A stretch of 64,000 nt of DNA. It comes from DYRB01 sp963845265. GTDB lineage: Bacteria > Pseudomonadota > Gammaproteobacteria > Chromatiales > Chromatiaceae. Both the position numbers and the translations under genes were made by a program. The notes under the pieces are model-generated. The model ran no database searches, had not been told where the DNA came from, and saw only the letters and a list, made by a program, of their open reading frames with translations. Positions 24,073 to 35,279 of the stretch are shown piece by piece; position 1 is the first letter of the stretch, and the number at the start of each line of letters is the position of its first letter. The DNA lies in contig CAWJRN010000017.1 in assembly GCA_963845265.1 (NCBI GenBank), positions 1 to 64,000 on the forward strand, written 5' to 3'.

Positions 24073-25413
24073 TCAGGAGGTCAGGGTCCTCAACAGGAGC
24101 CGATAGTCTTCTTCCACCCCAGTGTCGGATTCGCGCAACTCTTTGATCTTACGCGTTGCATGCAGCACCGTGGTATGGTCTCGCCCGCCAAAGGCCGCAC
24201 CGATTTCCGGCAGGCTATGACGGGTCAATTCTTTTGCCAGGGCCATGGCGATCTGCCGTGGGCGAGCCACCGAGCGATTGCGCTTGCTGGAGAGCATATC
24301 GCTGGTCTTGAGCTTGAAATGCTCGGCCACCGTCTTCTGAATATTCTCTATCGTGACCTGTTTATCCTGGGCGGCGAGCATGTCCCTCAAGGCGACCATG
24401 GCGAAGTCCATATTGATGGACTTGCCCGTGAACTCGGCATTGGCACCCAGACGGCGTAAGGCCCCCTCCAACTCCCGGATGTTGGATCTTATCCTTCGCG
24501 CAACGAAAAAGGCCACATCTTCAGGCAGATGAATCCCCAGCCAGCTCGCCTTGCTTTGCAAGATCGCGACCCGCGTTTCCAGGTCGGGGGGTTCGACGGC
24601 GACCGTCAGTCCCCAGCCGAAACGCGACCTGAGGCGCTCCTCCAGCCCTGTCACCTCCTTGGGGAAGCGATCGCTGGACAACACGATTTGCTGACGCGAC
24701 TCGAACAAGGCATTGAAGGTGTGGAAGAACTCCTCCTGGGAGCGCTCTTTGCCGGCAAAGAACTGGACGTCGTCGATAAGCAGGGCATTCACCGTGCGAT
24801 AGCGCTTCTTGAACTCGTCGATACGGTTGTGCTGAAGGGCCTTGACCATCTCCGAGACGAAGCGCTCCGAGTGCATATACACCACATGGGCATCTGGATT
24901 GTTGTCCAGGATCATATTGCCCACCGCGTGCATCAGATGGGTCTTGCCCAGCCCCACCCCACCGTAGACGAACAGCGGATTGTAGGCCGTGCCGGGATTG
25001 CTGCTGATCTGAATGGATGCAGCCCGGGCGATCTGGTTGGACTTGCCCTCGACAAAGCTATCGAAGACGAACTCACCGTTGAGGTTGGCCTCGGCGCGGC
25101 GCTGGGCACGCGCCTCGATCAACGCCTGGCTGTCGGCACCGCTCCCGCCTCCAGCGGTGCCTACCGCACCGCGCCTCAGCGTCCCCACCTCGAAGACCAC
25201 AGCCTGCACGGCACCCTGACTCAGATGGGCGCACAGCTCCTGGATTTGGCGATGGTAGTGCTGGCTGACCCAGTCCTTGACGAACTTGTTGGGCGCGAAC
25301 AATCGCAACTGGTCATTCGCTTGGGACGCCTGCAAGGGCAGGATCCAGGTGTTGTACTCGGCGGCGCTCAGATCCGCCTTCAGCAACTCAACGCACCTTT
25401 TCCATACATCCAC
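24073..25413 (-). CDS. dnaA: chromosomal replication initiator DnaA
   Basis: 446 aa, starting at a GTG (VWKRCVELLKADLSAAEYNT after processing). Domain I is about 1-85, a linker to about 110, the AAA+ domain about 110-330 with Walker A GGVGLGKTHLMHAVGN and Walker B NALLIDDVQFFAGK, and domain IV about 350-446 with the DNA-binding signature GGRDHTTVLHA. It unwinds the origin by forming an ATP-bound filament on DnaA boxes. A perfect TTATCCACA box lies 136 bp upstream of its start in the divergent region shared with rpmH, consistent with autoregulation. AGGAGT lies about 10 nt before the start. Confidence 0.98.
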   Translation of the reverse strand: MDVWKRCVELLKADLSAAEYNTWILPLQASQANDQLRLFAPNKFVKDWVSQHYHRQIQELCAHLSQGAVQAVVFEVGTLRRGAVGTAGGGSGADSQALIEARAQRRAEANLNGEFVFDSFVEGKSNQIARAASIQISSNPGTAYNPLFVYGGVGLGKTHLMHAVGNMILDNNPDAHVVYMHSERFVSEMVKALQHNRIDEFKKRYRTVNALLIDDVQFFAGKERSQEEFFHTFNALFESRQQIVLSSDRFPKEVTGLEERLRSRFGWGLTVAVEPPDLETRVAILQSKASWLGIHLPEDVAFFVARRIRSNIRELEGALRRLGANAEFTGKSINMDFAMVALRDMLAAQDKQVTIENIQKTVAEHFKLKTSDMLSSKRNRSVARPRQIAMALAKELTRHSLPEIGAAFGGRDHTTVLHATRKIKELRESDTGVEEDYRLLLRTLTS

Positions 25414-25548
25414 TAATCGATCACTCCTGCTTACCGCAAGCGATGTTGGCGAGACACCCGGGGCGCCCCCGGGCGATGGCGCGGGTCGCCACCGGGGGCC
25501 CAGCCAGGCCGAATCCCGGGAGGCGGAGTCTAGCCCCCTCGCGGCGAC

Positions 25549-25557
25549 TTATCCACA
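25549..25557 (+). promoter_or_regulatory. consensus DnaA box
   Basis: TTATCCACA, the consensus DnaA box, in the divergent dnaA-rpmH region. It is the only perfect copy I find there, so it is more likely a regulatory site (or part of a dispersed origin) than a full oriC by itself. Confidence 0.75.
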
Positions 25558-25600
25558 GCCACGGTCGACCCAACGGCCGCCGCGGTTCGCTTCTTACACA

Positions 25601-25629
25601 TTGACGCCAGGCTGCGCGCTCACTACACT
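25601..25629 (+). promoter_or_regulatory. sigma-70 promoter of the rpmH operon
   Basis: TTGACG (25601-25606) and TACACT (25624-25629) are separated by exactly 17 bp, a near-consensus promoter about 60 bp upstream of rpmH. Expected for this strongly expressed operon. Confidence 0.75.
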
Positions 25630-25692
25630 TCCCCGTCTTTTTGCAACGAACCCCCGGGCCCCAGGCCCAGGCACCGACTAGGGATCGCCCCG

Positions 25693-25830
25693 ATGAAGCA
25701 GACTTTCCAACCCAGCCGCCTCAAGCGCGCCAGGACCCACGGTTTTCGCGCCCGCAACGGGACCCGCAATGGCCGCAAGGTGCTGCAGGCCCGCCGTGCC
25801 AAGGGCCGCGCCCGGCTGACGCCGCGCTGA
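25693..25830 (+). CDS. rpmH: 50S ribosomal protein L34
   Basis: 45 aa, very basic, with the L34 core KRARTHGFRARNGTRNGRKV and the end AKGRARLTPR. Starts MKQTFQPSRL. First gene of the conserved rpmH-rnpA-yidD-yidC-mnmE group, behind a good promoter. It lies entirely inside a longer frame in another phase that runs on into rnpA (25641-26333). Confidence 0.96.
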   Translation: MKQTFQPSRLKRARTHGFRARNGTRNGRKVLQARRAKGRARLTPR

Positions 25831-25928
25831 CCTCAGGCCAAGGCCCCACGGATCTGCGTTCGGCTGCCGCGCCCACGCCCTCCCCAGGAGCAGGCCGGTC
25901 CCGGCCAGGGACGCCTGGAAAAGACCCG

Positions 25929-26333
25929 CTGCCAGCTCAGGCGAGGTTTCCGCGTTCCGCCCGGCTGCTCCACAAGACGCAGTTTCAGTGGGTCTTCGCA
26001 GGCCCCGACAAGTCCATCGATGCCTACTTCACCGTCCTGGCCCGACCGAACCCCGACCGTCAGGTCCGCCTGGGACTGGCCATCGCGAAGAAGTGCGCCC
26101 GCCGGGCAGTGGATCGCAACCGGCTCAAGCGGTTGATTCGGGAGAGCTTCCGCAGTCACCGAGCGGGCTTTACCGGGTTGGGTTTGGTGGGGGACGAACT
26201 CCCAGGCTTCGATCTAGTCGTCCTGTGCCGGCGCGACGCGCCGGGTGCCGATAACCCCGATCTGCTCGCATCCCTGGCCAGGCACTGGGCGCGCATCCGG
26301 AAAAAGTTATGCGCAAACTCCTCATCGGACTGA
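25929..26333 (+). CDS. rnpA: ribonuclease P protein component, non-standard start
   Basis: Protein subunit of RNase P, which trims the 5' ends of tRNAs. The conserved RNR signature is clear: RLGLAIAKKCARRAVDRNRL then KRLIRESFRSH. The homologous part begins at ARFPRSARLLHKTQF. Between the rpmH stop (25830) and that point this frame has no ATG, GTG or TTG. A CTG at 25929, 8 nt after GGAA, would give MPAQARFPRSARLL and 134 aa, a normal size; I use it provisionally. The alternative is ATG 25641, which would enclose rpmH completely and add about 96 Pro/Arg-rich residues, as described for Thermus. A sequence error is the third option. The end overlaps yidD by 25 nt. Confidence 0.85.
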   Translation: MPAQARFPRSARLLHKTQFQWVFAGPDKSIDAYFTVLARPNPDRQVRLGLAIAKKCARRAVDRNRLKRLIRESFRSHRAGFTGLGLVGDELPGFDLVVLCRRDAPGADNPDLLASLARHWARIRKKLCANSSSD

Positions 26334-26641
26334 TCCGGGCCTACCAATACCTGATCAGCCCCCTGCTCGGTAACCATTGTCGGTTCTACCCGAGCTGCTC
26401 CCACTACGCCGTCGAGGCCATCGAGACCCACGGCCCCTTGCGCGGCCTTTGGCTTGGTCTGCGTCGCCTGTTGCGTTGCCACCCCTGGCACGAGGGTGGG
26501 GTCGATCCGGTCCCGCCGCTTCCACCCGTGGGCTGTGGTCACTCCGGGTGCCAAGCAGTAAGCCCAGGCCCGGCCGATACCCCGTTGTCGGCACCGACCA
26601 GCCCCGAGATCCGTTTCACCAAGAGACATCCCCATGGATAA
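26309..26641 (+). CDS. yidD: membrane protein insertion efficiency factor YidD
   Basis: 110 aa. The family core is complete: LIRAYQYLISPLLGNHCRFY, PSCSHYAVEAIETHG and RRLLRCHPWHEGGVDPVP, with the conserved Cys residues. YidD is a small membrane-associated protein that assists YidC-dependent insertion. The last 30 residues are a variable tail. The gene overlaps rnpA by 25 nt and yidC by 8 nt, the usual tight packing of this operon. Confidence 0.94.
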   Translation: MRKLLIGLIRAYQYLISPLLGNHCRFYPSCSHYAVEAIETHGPLRGLWLGLRRLLRCHPWHEGGVDPVPPLPPVGCGHSGCQAVSPGPADTPLSAPTSPEIRFTKRHPHG

Positions 26642-28346
26642 CCTGCGGTTAATGCTCGTCTTCTCCTTGGCCGTCGTGCTGGTCCTGATTTATCAGGCCT
26701 GGGAGCACGACTATGGCAAGGCCAGCCAACCCATTGCGCAGCAGCAGAGCACGGCGGCGCCGTCCGCCGTCCCCGGTGAGGCGGTGCCCGCCACGGAGCA
26801 AGCTGCGATCCCGGAGGGCGTGCCCCAGGCCGCGGCCGAGGTTGCAACGGCTACGGCGGTCCCGGCTCCAGGCGCGCCCCCGGCGGGCACCCTGGCCGCG
26901 ACCGATGTGAACCCATCCCTCGCCCCCATCGCCGTCGAGACCGATCTGTTACGCCTGGAGATCTCCCCCAAGGGCGGCACCATCTCCAGCGTCTGGCTGA
27001 AGCACTACCCCATCGATCCGAAGCATCCCGAGGACAAGTTCAGGCTCTTCAAGCCCGAGCCGCCCAACATGTTCATCGCCCAGTCTGGGCTGCTGGGCAC
27101 CGAGGCCGGCTCCGTCCCCACCCACGAGGCGACCTTCACCGCCCCCCAGACCAGCTACACCCTGGGTGAGCGCGACAACAACCTGGAGGTGACCCTGACC
27201 TGGGGCGAGGAGGGTGGCGTCCAGGTGATCAAGCGCTACCGCTTCGAGCGCGGCAGCTACCTGATCCGGACCACCCAGGAGGTGCGCAACGGCACCGCCG
27301 CCCCGCTCACTGCCCGCACTTACAACCAACTCCAGCGCACCGAATTCCACGACCCCAACGAGGCCCAGTTCGTCTACACCTTCACCGGCGGCGCCTACTG
27401 GAGCCCGGCGGACAAATACAAGAAAATCTCCTTCGACGACATGCGTTCCGAGCGCCTGAACCTCGGCGTCACGGATGGCTGGATCGCCATGATGCAGCAC
27501 TACTTCGTTTCCGCCTGGGTCCCGACCCGAGGCGAGGCCGAGACCTTCTATACCAATGTCCTGGCCGACAACCGCTACATCATCGGCACCTACGGCCCGG
27601 CCGCCACCCTGGCGCCCGGCGCCAGCCACAACTTCGATGACGAGCTCTACATCGGCCCCAAGCTCCCTGCGCCCCTGGAGGCCATCGCCCCCGGGCTGGA
27701 GCTGACCGTGGACTATGGCATGCTCGCCATCATCGCCCAGCCCATCCACTGGTTGCTCAGCAAGATCCACTCGGTGGTCGGCAACTGGGGCTGGTCCATC
27801 ATCATCCTGACCATCCTCATCAAGCTGGCCTTCTATCCCTTGTCGGAGACCAGCTACAAGTCCATGGCCCACATGCGTAAGGTCGGCCCGCGCATGCAGG
27901 CGCTGAAGGACCGCTTTGGCGACGACAAGGAACGCCTCAACCAGGCCATGATGGAGCTGTACAAGAAGGAGAAGATCAATCCCCTGGGCGGCTGCCTGCC
28001 CATCGTGGTGCAGATCCCCGTCTTCATCGCCCTCTACTGGGTGCTGCTGGAGAGCGTCGAGCTGCGCCAGGCACCCTTCGCCCTGTGGCTCCAGAACCTG
28101 ACCGCCCCGGACCCCTACTTCGTCCTGCCGCTGCTCATGGGCGTCTCCATGTACATCCAGCAGAAGCTCAACCCGCAGCCGCCCGATCCCATCCAGGCCA
28201 AGGTCATGATGGCCCTGCCCTTCGTCTTCACCGTCTTCTTCGCCTTCTTCCCGTCGGGCCTGGTGCTCTACTGGACCGTGAACAACATCCTGTCCATCGC
28301 CCAGCAGTGGAAGATCACCCGCAAGATCGAAGCGGGGGGCAAGTAG
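26634..28346 (+). CDS. yidC: membrane protein insertase YidC
   Basis: 570 aa inner-membrane insertase. An N-terminal helix (LRLMLVFSLAVVLVLIYQAW) is followed by an Ala/Pro-rich linker to about residue 95, then the large periplasmic beta domain (about 100-350). The conserved insertase core of five helices starts at GMLAIIAQPIHWLLSKIHS, includes NWGWSIIILTILIKLAFYPL and the KEKINPLGGCLPIVVQIPVF loop, and ends with FPSGLVLYWTVNNILSIAQQ. It inserts proteins alone or with SecYEG. The 17-nt gap to mnmE suggests cotranscription. Confidence 0.97.
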   Translation: MDNLRLMLVFSLAVVLVLIYQAWEHDYGKASQPIAQQQSTAAPSAVPGEAVPATEQAAIPEGVPQAAAEVATATAVPAPGAPPAGTLAATDVNPSLAPIAVETDLLRLEISPKGGTISSVWLKHYPIDPKHPEDKFRLFKPEPPNMFIAQSGLLGTEAGSVPTHEATFTAPQTSYTLGERDNNLEVTLTWGEEGGVQVIKRYRFERGSYLIRTTQEVRNGTAAPLTARTYNQLQRTEFHDPNEAQFVYTFTGGAYWSPADKYKKISFDDMRSERLNLGVTDGWIAMMQHYFVSAWVPTRGEAETFYTNVLADNRYIIGTYGPAATLAPGASHNFDDELYIGPKLPAPLEAIAPGLELTVDYGMLAIIAQPIHWLLSKIHSVVGNWGWSIIILTILIKLAFYPLSETSYKSMAHMRKVGPRMQALKDRFGDDKERLNQAMMELYKKEKINPLGGCLPIVVQIPVFIALYWVLLESVELRQAPFALWLQNLTAPDPYFVLPLLMGVSMYIQQKLNPQPPDPIQAKVMMALPFVFTVFFAFFPSGLVLYWTVNNILSIAQQWKITRKIEAGGK

Positions 28347-28363
28347 CCAACCCCGGAGCGGCG

Positions 28364-29728
28364 ATGGGCCCGGTCCTCGGCGCGACGGCCGGCACTGAGA
28401 CCATCGCCGCCGTCGCCACCCCGCCGGGCTTCGGCGGGGTAGGCATCGTCCGCATCTCCGGCCCCGCGGTCCCGACCATCGCCCTGGCCCTGCTCGGGGG
28501 CCTCCCCAAGCCCCGCTACGCCACCCTGGCGCGCTTCCGCGACGCCGACGGGACCGGCATCGACTCAGGGATTGCCCTCTATTTCCCCGCCCCCGGCTCC
28601 TTCACCGGCGAGCCCGTCTTGGAACTCCAGGGCCACGGCGGCCCGGTGGTCATGGACCTGCTCCTGCGCCGCACCCTGGCCCTGGGTGCCCGCCTGGCCC
28701 GTCCCGGCGAGTTCTCTGAGCGGGCCTTCCTCAACGGCAAGCTCGACCTGGCCCAGGCCGAGGCCATCGCCGACCTCATCGAGGCCGGCACGCAGACCGC
28801 AGCCCGCCTCGCCGGGCGCACCCTGCAGGGTGCCCTCTCCCGCCGGGTCGAGGCCCTGGTCGAAGACCTGACCCGGCTGCGCATGTACTGCGAGGCGGCC
28901 CTGGACTTCCCGGACGAGGAGGTGGACCTGCTCGCCGACGGCGAAATCGGCGTGGCCCTCCGGGGCCTGATCGCCGACACCAGCGCCCTGCTCGCCGATG
29001 CCCGTCAGGGGCAGTTGGTGCGCGAGGGTCTGCGCCTGGTCATCGCAGGCCCCCCCAATGCGGGCAAATCCAGCCTGCTCAACGCCCTGTCCGGGGCCGA
29101 CACCGCCATCGTCAGTCCCATCCCCGGCACCACCCGGGACCTGCTCCGGGCCGAGATCCAGATCGACGGTCTGCCCCTGCACATCACCGACACCGCCGGG
29201 CTGCGCACCGCCGCCGACCCGGTGGAAGAAGAGGGCATCCGTCGCGCCCAGGGCCAGATCGCCCAGGCCGACCGGGTGCTCTGGGTCTACGCCGCGGATG
29301 CCCCGACGGCCCCCAACCAGGCCCAGGACCACCTGCCCAGCGGGGTCGCCGTCACCCGCATCCGCAACAAGATCGACTTGCTGGGCGAGGCCCCCGGCCA
29401 ATACGACACCCCCACGGGCCCGGAGCTGGCCCTATCCGCCCGCGACGGGGCCGGGCTCGACCTGCTGCGCGCCCACCTCAAGGCCATCGCGGGCTATCAG
29501 GGGGCCGAGGGTGGCGAATTCCTCGCCCGGCGCCGTCACCTCGACGCCTTGCACCGCGCCCTGGGGCACCTGGACACCGCCGCCGAGGCCCTCGCCGCCA
29601 CCGCCGCCGGCGAGCTCCTCGCCGAAGACCTGCGTCAGGCCCAACGCGCCCTGGGCGAGATCACCGGGGCCTTTAGCGCCGATGACCTGTTGGGGCGGAT
29701 TTTCTCGGGATTCTGCATCGGCAAGTGA
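28364..29728 (+). CDS. mnmE: tRNA uridine-5-carboxymethylaminomethyl GTPase MnmE
   Basis: 454 aa. The N-terminal tetrahydrofolate-binding domain (TIAAVATPPGFGGVGIVRIS) is followed by a helical domain and an inserted G domain: G1 GPPNAGKSSLLNAL, G2/G3 GTTRD and TDTAGLR, G4 NKID. The C-terminal FCIGK supplies the catalytic Cys. With MnmG it modifies wobble U34 of certain tRNAs. The start is the ATG 17 nt after yidC. Last gene of the rpmH operon. Confidence 0.96.
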   Translation: MGPVLGATAGTETIAAVATPPGFGGVGIVRISGPAVPTIALALLGGLPKPRYATLARFRDADGTGIDSGIALYFPAPGSFTGEPVLELQGHGGPVVMDLLLRRTLALGARLARPGEFSERAFLNGKLDLAQAEAIADLIEAGTQTAARLAGRTLQGALSRRVEALVEDLTRLRMYCEAALDFPDEEVDLLADGEIGVALRGLIADTSALLADARQGQLVREGLRLVIAGPPNAGKSSLLNALSGADTAIVSPIPGTTRDLLRAEIQIDGLPLHITDTAGLRTAADPVEEEGIRRAQGQIAQADRVLWVYAADAPTAPNQAQDHLPSGVAVTRIRNKIDLLGEAPGQYDTPTGPELALSARDGAGLDLLRAHLKAIAGYQGAEGGEFLARRRHLDALHRALGHLDTAAEALAATAAGELLAEDLRQAQRALGEITGAFSADDLLGRIFSGFCIGK

Positions 29729-29812
29729 GCGTGGCCGGTGGGGCCTAGGCCCAGGATCTTCCGCAATCCGTCTCTCCCCAGTCCGCGAAGCTGGCGCTCC
29801 GCGAACTGGGGG

Positions 29813-30106
29813 TCATGCCGCGTCGAGCCGAATCGGCTCCACGGCCTCCAGGTCCACCCTCTGCCGGGCGACCCACAGGTCGTGCCGGTCCTGGAGGGCG
29901 AGCCAGCTCTCAGGGGAACGACCCAGGGCCTTGGACAGGCGTAGCGCCATCTCCGGGCTGACCCCGGCGGCGCCCTTGAGGACCCTGTTGAGGGTCGACG
30001 GCGCCACGGCCAGCTTCGTCGCGAGTTGCCTGGCACTCAGCGCATTGGGCTCCAGATAGACCTCGCGGATGAACTCCCCGGGATGGGGTGGGTTGTGCAT
30101 GGCCAT
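29813..30106 (-). CDS. higA: HigA-family antitoxin
   Basis: 97 aa, Xre-type HTH antitoxin. Starts MAMHNPPHPGEFIREVYLEP, the hallmark of HigA, and the HTH is at about 28-60 (LSARQLATKLAVAPSTLNRV). The ATG overlaps the toxin stop by one base (TAATG), so it is the second gene of a toxin-first higBA operon, as usual for this family. It would bind HigB and the operon promoter. A decayed copy of its C-terminal half is next to dnaN. Confidence 0.93.
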   Translation of the reverse strand: MAMHNPPHPGEFIREVYLEPNALSARQLATKLAVAPSTLNRVLKGAAGVSPEMALRLSKALGRSPESWLALQDRHDLWVARQRVDLEAVEPIRLDAA

Positions 30107-30384
30107 TAGTGGTAATCCTCGTAGTCGAGCAGGTAGGCATTGCCTTCCCGAAACTCGAAGGTGAGCCGCCAGTTCCCGTTGACCCAAACCGACCAACGTC
30201 CCTTCAGGCCACCTTTGAGGGGGTGCAGACGGAACCCATGGATGTCCATGTCCTCGATCACGGTGGCGGTATCCAGGGCGGCGAGCAGCATCCTCAGGCG
30301 CCGAGCGTGTTGCGCCTGAACGCCCGCGAGGCTCCCGATCTCGTAAAAGCGGGCCAGCCCGTTGTGGCGGATCGACTCGATCAT
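30106..30384 (-). CDS. higB: HigB-family toxin (RelE-type mRNA endonuclease)
   Basis: 92 aa, RelE/ParE superfamily: start MIESIRHNGLARFYEIGS, central RRLRMLLAALDTAT, then LHPLKGGLKGRWSVWVNGNW, RLTFEFREGNAYLLDYEDYH. HigB toxins cleave mRNA on the ribosome. The pair lies between the mnmE and metH genes, facing mnmE. ATG at 30384 matches the family start; longer frames upstream are not supported. Confidence 0.93.
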   Translation of the reverse strand: MIESIRHNGLARFYEIGSLAGVQAQHARRLRMLLAALDTATVIEDMDIHGFRLHPLKGGLKGRWSVWVNGNWRLTFEFREGNAYLLDYEDYH

Positions 30385-30557
30385 GGTGGCGAGATTAGCG
30401 CGTTGCGCATCACGCAACAAGACCGGTCGCCAACCCGCAGAACCACCGGCTACAAGCCGGTCCTCCACTATAGCCCCCTCGCGCTCCCGTGCTACAGTTT
30501 GCGGCCACTCAGGCCGCTGCGCACCCAGGCTCCGCGGCCCTCCCGCCAGCCAGCCGG

Positions 30558-33218
<2,661 letters not shown>

Positions 33219-33340
33219 CCCCCGGCGGGTGCAGGGGGAATGACGCCCGAGCCTTCGTCCTCGGGGTGCGACACCGGGCTGGTATCCGGTATCACGCATA
33301 CAGATCGGATGCCGACTGAAAGGCGCCGCAAGAGGCTACA

Positions 33341-34546
33341 GTGAGTCCGTCCCGTCGGAACGAGCAGGAGGACGACTTAAGTGCTCAGAGGTTGGTCGGC
33401 CGCGCGCTCCTCCGGATCCTGGTCGCGCTCGCCATCGCCGTGGCCCTCGTCTGGCTCGCCTCCAACGAGGACCAACGTTGCGCTACGCTGGAGGCGCTCC
33501 ATCTGCCTGAGGCCCTGGGGCGCTGCCGCGCCACGGCGCGGGTGCCCCAGGACAGGGGCATCGAGTTTCGCCTCGGCGAGCCACCCGCATGGGACTTCAC
33601 TCCCCTGGCCAGCCCCGGGCGCGATCACCACCCGACGGGCCTCGGCAGCCCCTGCGGGCGGGCGGGTCCGACACATCCTAGCCAGAAGGCCAAGGGCCGG
33701 ATCTACCGCTGGACGGGCGCCAACGGCAAGCCAGTCTTTTCGGACCGACCTCCGCCGGACGGATCCGGCCAGGCCGTTGGCGTCACCCAGGCGCAGGGGG
33801 TGGGAGGGTTCTCCCTAGACTACGACTTCGAGGGCGGTCGCCGCGACGGCGTCTTCGACCAGACCATCCGAGCCAACGTCGCCGGGGTCTTCCGGTTCCT
33901 GACCCGGGACCTGGGGCTCGCCGGCATGGAGCCCGTTCACGTCCGTTTACGGGTTCTCGACGGCGTCAAGCGCTTCGTCCGCTACCGCGACGCCAAGACC
34001 GACAAGCTCGGCACCACCAGTGGCTTCTACGCCTTCGACGGGAACGAGGCGGTCGTGCGCTGGATGGGCACCGAACCCAGCCTGGCCGTGGTTCGCCACG
34101 AGGTCACTCACCTCGCCCTGGGCAACTGGCTCGGCGACCCGCCCATCTGGTTCAACGAGGGCCTGGCCGAGGTCGTCGAGCGCCTGCATTTCGAGCAATC
34201 CTACGCCCGAGTGCCGGCCCAGGACCTGCACAAGGTCGGGAAATTCCAGCGTATCGGTACCTTACCCGCCCTGTCCCGCTTCTTGGACATGGACCGGGAC
34301 GACTGGAACCGCCTGGGCGACGACAAGGCCTACCCCTACGCCTGGTCCCTGGTCCAGTTTCTCCTGGAGGACCCCCAGCGCCGCCCCTGGGTGACCGACT
34401 ACCTCAACGCCTTGGGTCAGAGCCGCTGCGCCCGGTTCGATCACAAAGGCTACCTGGAGCGCACATATCCCGGTGGCATCGGCGGCCTGGAGCAGGCGTG
34501 GCGCCGCTGGCTGACCAAGGGCGAGACGGCGCCCTTGACCTTCTGA
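33341..34546 (+). CDS. DUF4124-DUF1570 membrane-anchored metalloprotease-like protein
   Basis: 401 aa from a GTG start with AGAGG 5 nt upstream. One N-terminal helix (LLRILVALAIAVALVWLAS) would anchor it in the inner membrane with the rest outside. A DUF4124-like patch (GRIYRWTGANGKPVFSDRPP) is near residue 120. The C-terminal domain has the zinc motif HEVTH (VVRHEVTHLALGNWLGDPP) followed by WFNEGLAEVVE, giving the third ligand Glu, as in DUF1570 gluzincins. Substrate and role are unknown. Four Cys residues lie in the periplasmic part. Confidence 0.82.
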   Translation: MSPSRRNEQEDDLSAQRLVGRALLRILVALAIAVALVWLASNEDQRCATLEALHLPEALGRCRATARVPQDRGIEFRLGEPPAWDFTPLASPGRDHHPTGLGSPCGRAGPTHPSQKAKGRIYRWTGANGKPVFSDRPPPDGSGQAVGVTQAQGVGGFSLDYDFEGGRRDGVFDQTIRANVAGVFRFLTRDLGLAGMEPVHVRLRVLDGVKRFVRYRDAKTDKLGTTSGFYAFDGNEAVVRWMGTEPSLAVVRHEVTHLALGNWLGDPPIWFNEGLAEVVERLHFEQSYARVPAQDLHKVGKFQRIGTLPALSRFLDMDRDDWNRLGDDKAYPYAWSLVQFLLEDPQRRPWVTDYLNALGQSRCARFDHKGYLERTYPGGIGGLEQAWRRWLTKGETAPLTF

Positions 34547-34548
34547 GC

Positions 34549-35012
34549 GCGGCTGCTTGCCTGAAAGGTCCGGCTGGACGAGCGCCTCGACATGCATGGG
34601 CTCGGGGCGGAAGGCGTCCATGGGAGGGGACCCGATGGCGCTGCAGCAGCAGAAAGATGTCCAGGGTGTCCTTGCGCTCCTGGCCGGGGAAGACGATCTC
34701 GCAGACCCAGTACGGTGCCAGGTCGATGATGCCGCTGGGGCGGGCGGGCAAGCGCTCCTTGCGCCAACCGGCGAGGTCGTGGACCGGGCATTGGTCCGCC
34801 TCGTAGGCGACGCTGACCTCGGTCAGGATCCACCAGCCGCCGGGGCCTGCGGTGCGGGTGAAGGGGCTCAGTTCAGCCCTGGTACCGCCCTGGACCAGGC
34901 TATGCTCCGAACGGGCCATGCGGCGGCGGACGATCTCGCCGCCGATCAGCTCGACACGCTCATCGGGGCATAGCAGCAGGTCTTCGACAGTCTTGAGCTT
35001 GATCGTTTCCAT
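34549..35012 (-). pseudogene. Uma2-family (DUF820) endonuclease remnant
   Basis: From ATG 35012 (minus) the frame gives METIKLKTVEDLLLCPDERV, then ELIGGEIVRRRMA, WWILTEVSVAYE, LAGWRKERLP, IIDLAPYWVCEIVFPGQERK and DTLDIFLLLQRHRVPS, a good Uma2 core. After HRVPS the expected HYWIVD strand is missing and the related tail (MDAFRPEPMHVEALVQPDLS) continues in another frame. A short deletion thus broke the gene. Uma2 proteins belong to the PD-(D/E)xK superfamily; this copy should be inactive. Confidence 0.75.
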
Positions 35013-35279
35013 GGCGTCTCTGCGCTGCTGGGGGGCGGGCGGGGGGAGGAAAGGCTTGCCTTGTGCGGTGCGCCCATAGCGAAGCAAGGCCGGGCCGGCG
35101 GGCTCGCTTGGCCGGCAACCGCTCCTGCGTGGCCTGCCTGTCCGCCGTCCTTGGCGGCCACGCCTTCGCCTGGTCGCGCCGGTGGTCTTGGCGCTGCACG
35201 CGCCACGAACCAGCCTCGACCCTGCGGGCCCCGGGCTTTTCCAGTATCATGGCGCATCTTTTTTTCGCCAGTTTCAGCT

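Noticed and set aside
25414..25692. possible oriC between dnaA and rpmH
   Set aside because: Only one perfect DnaA box and no clear AT-rich unwinding region; too little for an origin call.
30385..30557. cobalamin riboswitch upstream of metH
   Set aside because: The space is short and partly shared with the higB promoter; I find no B12-box-like sequence.
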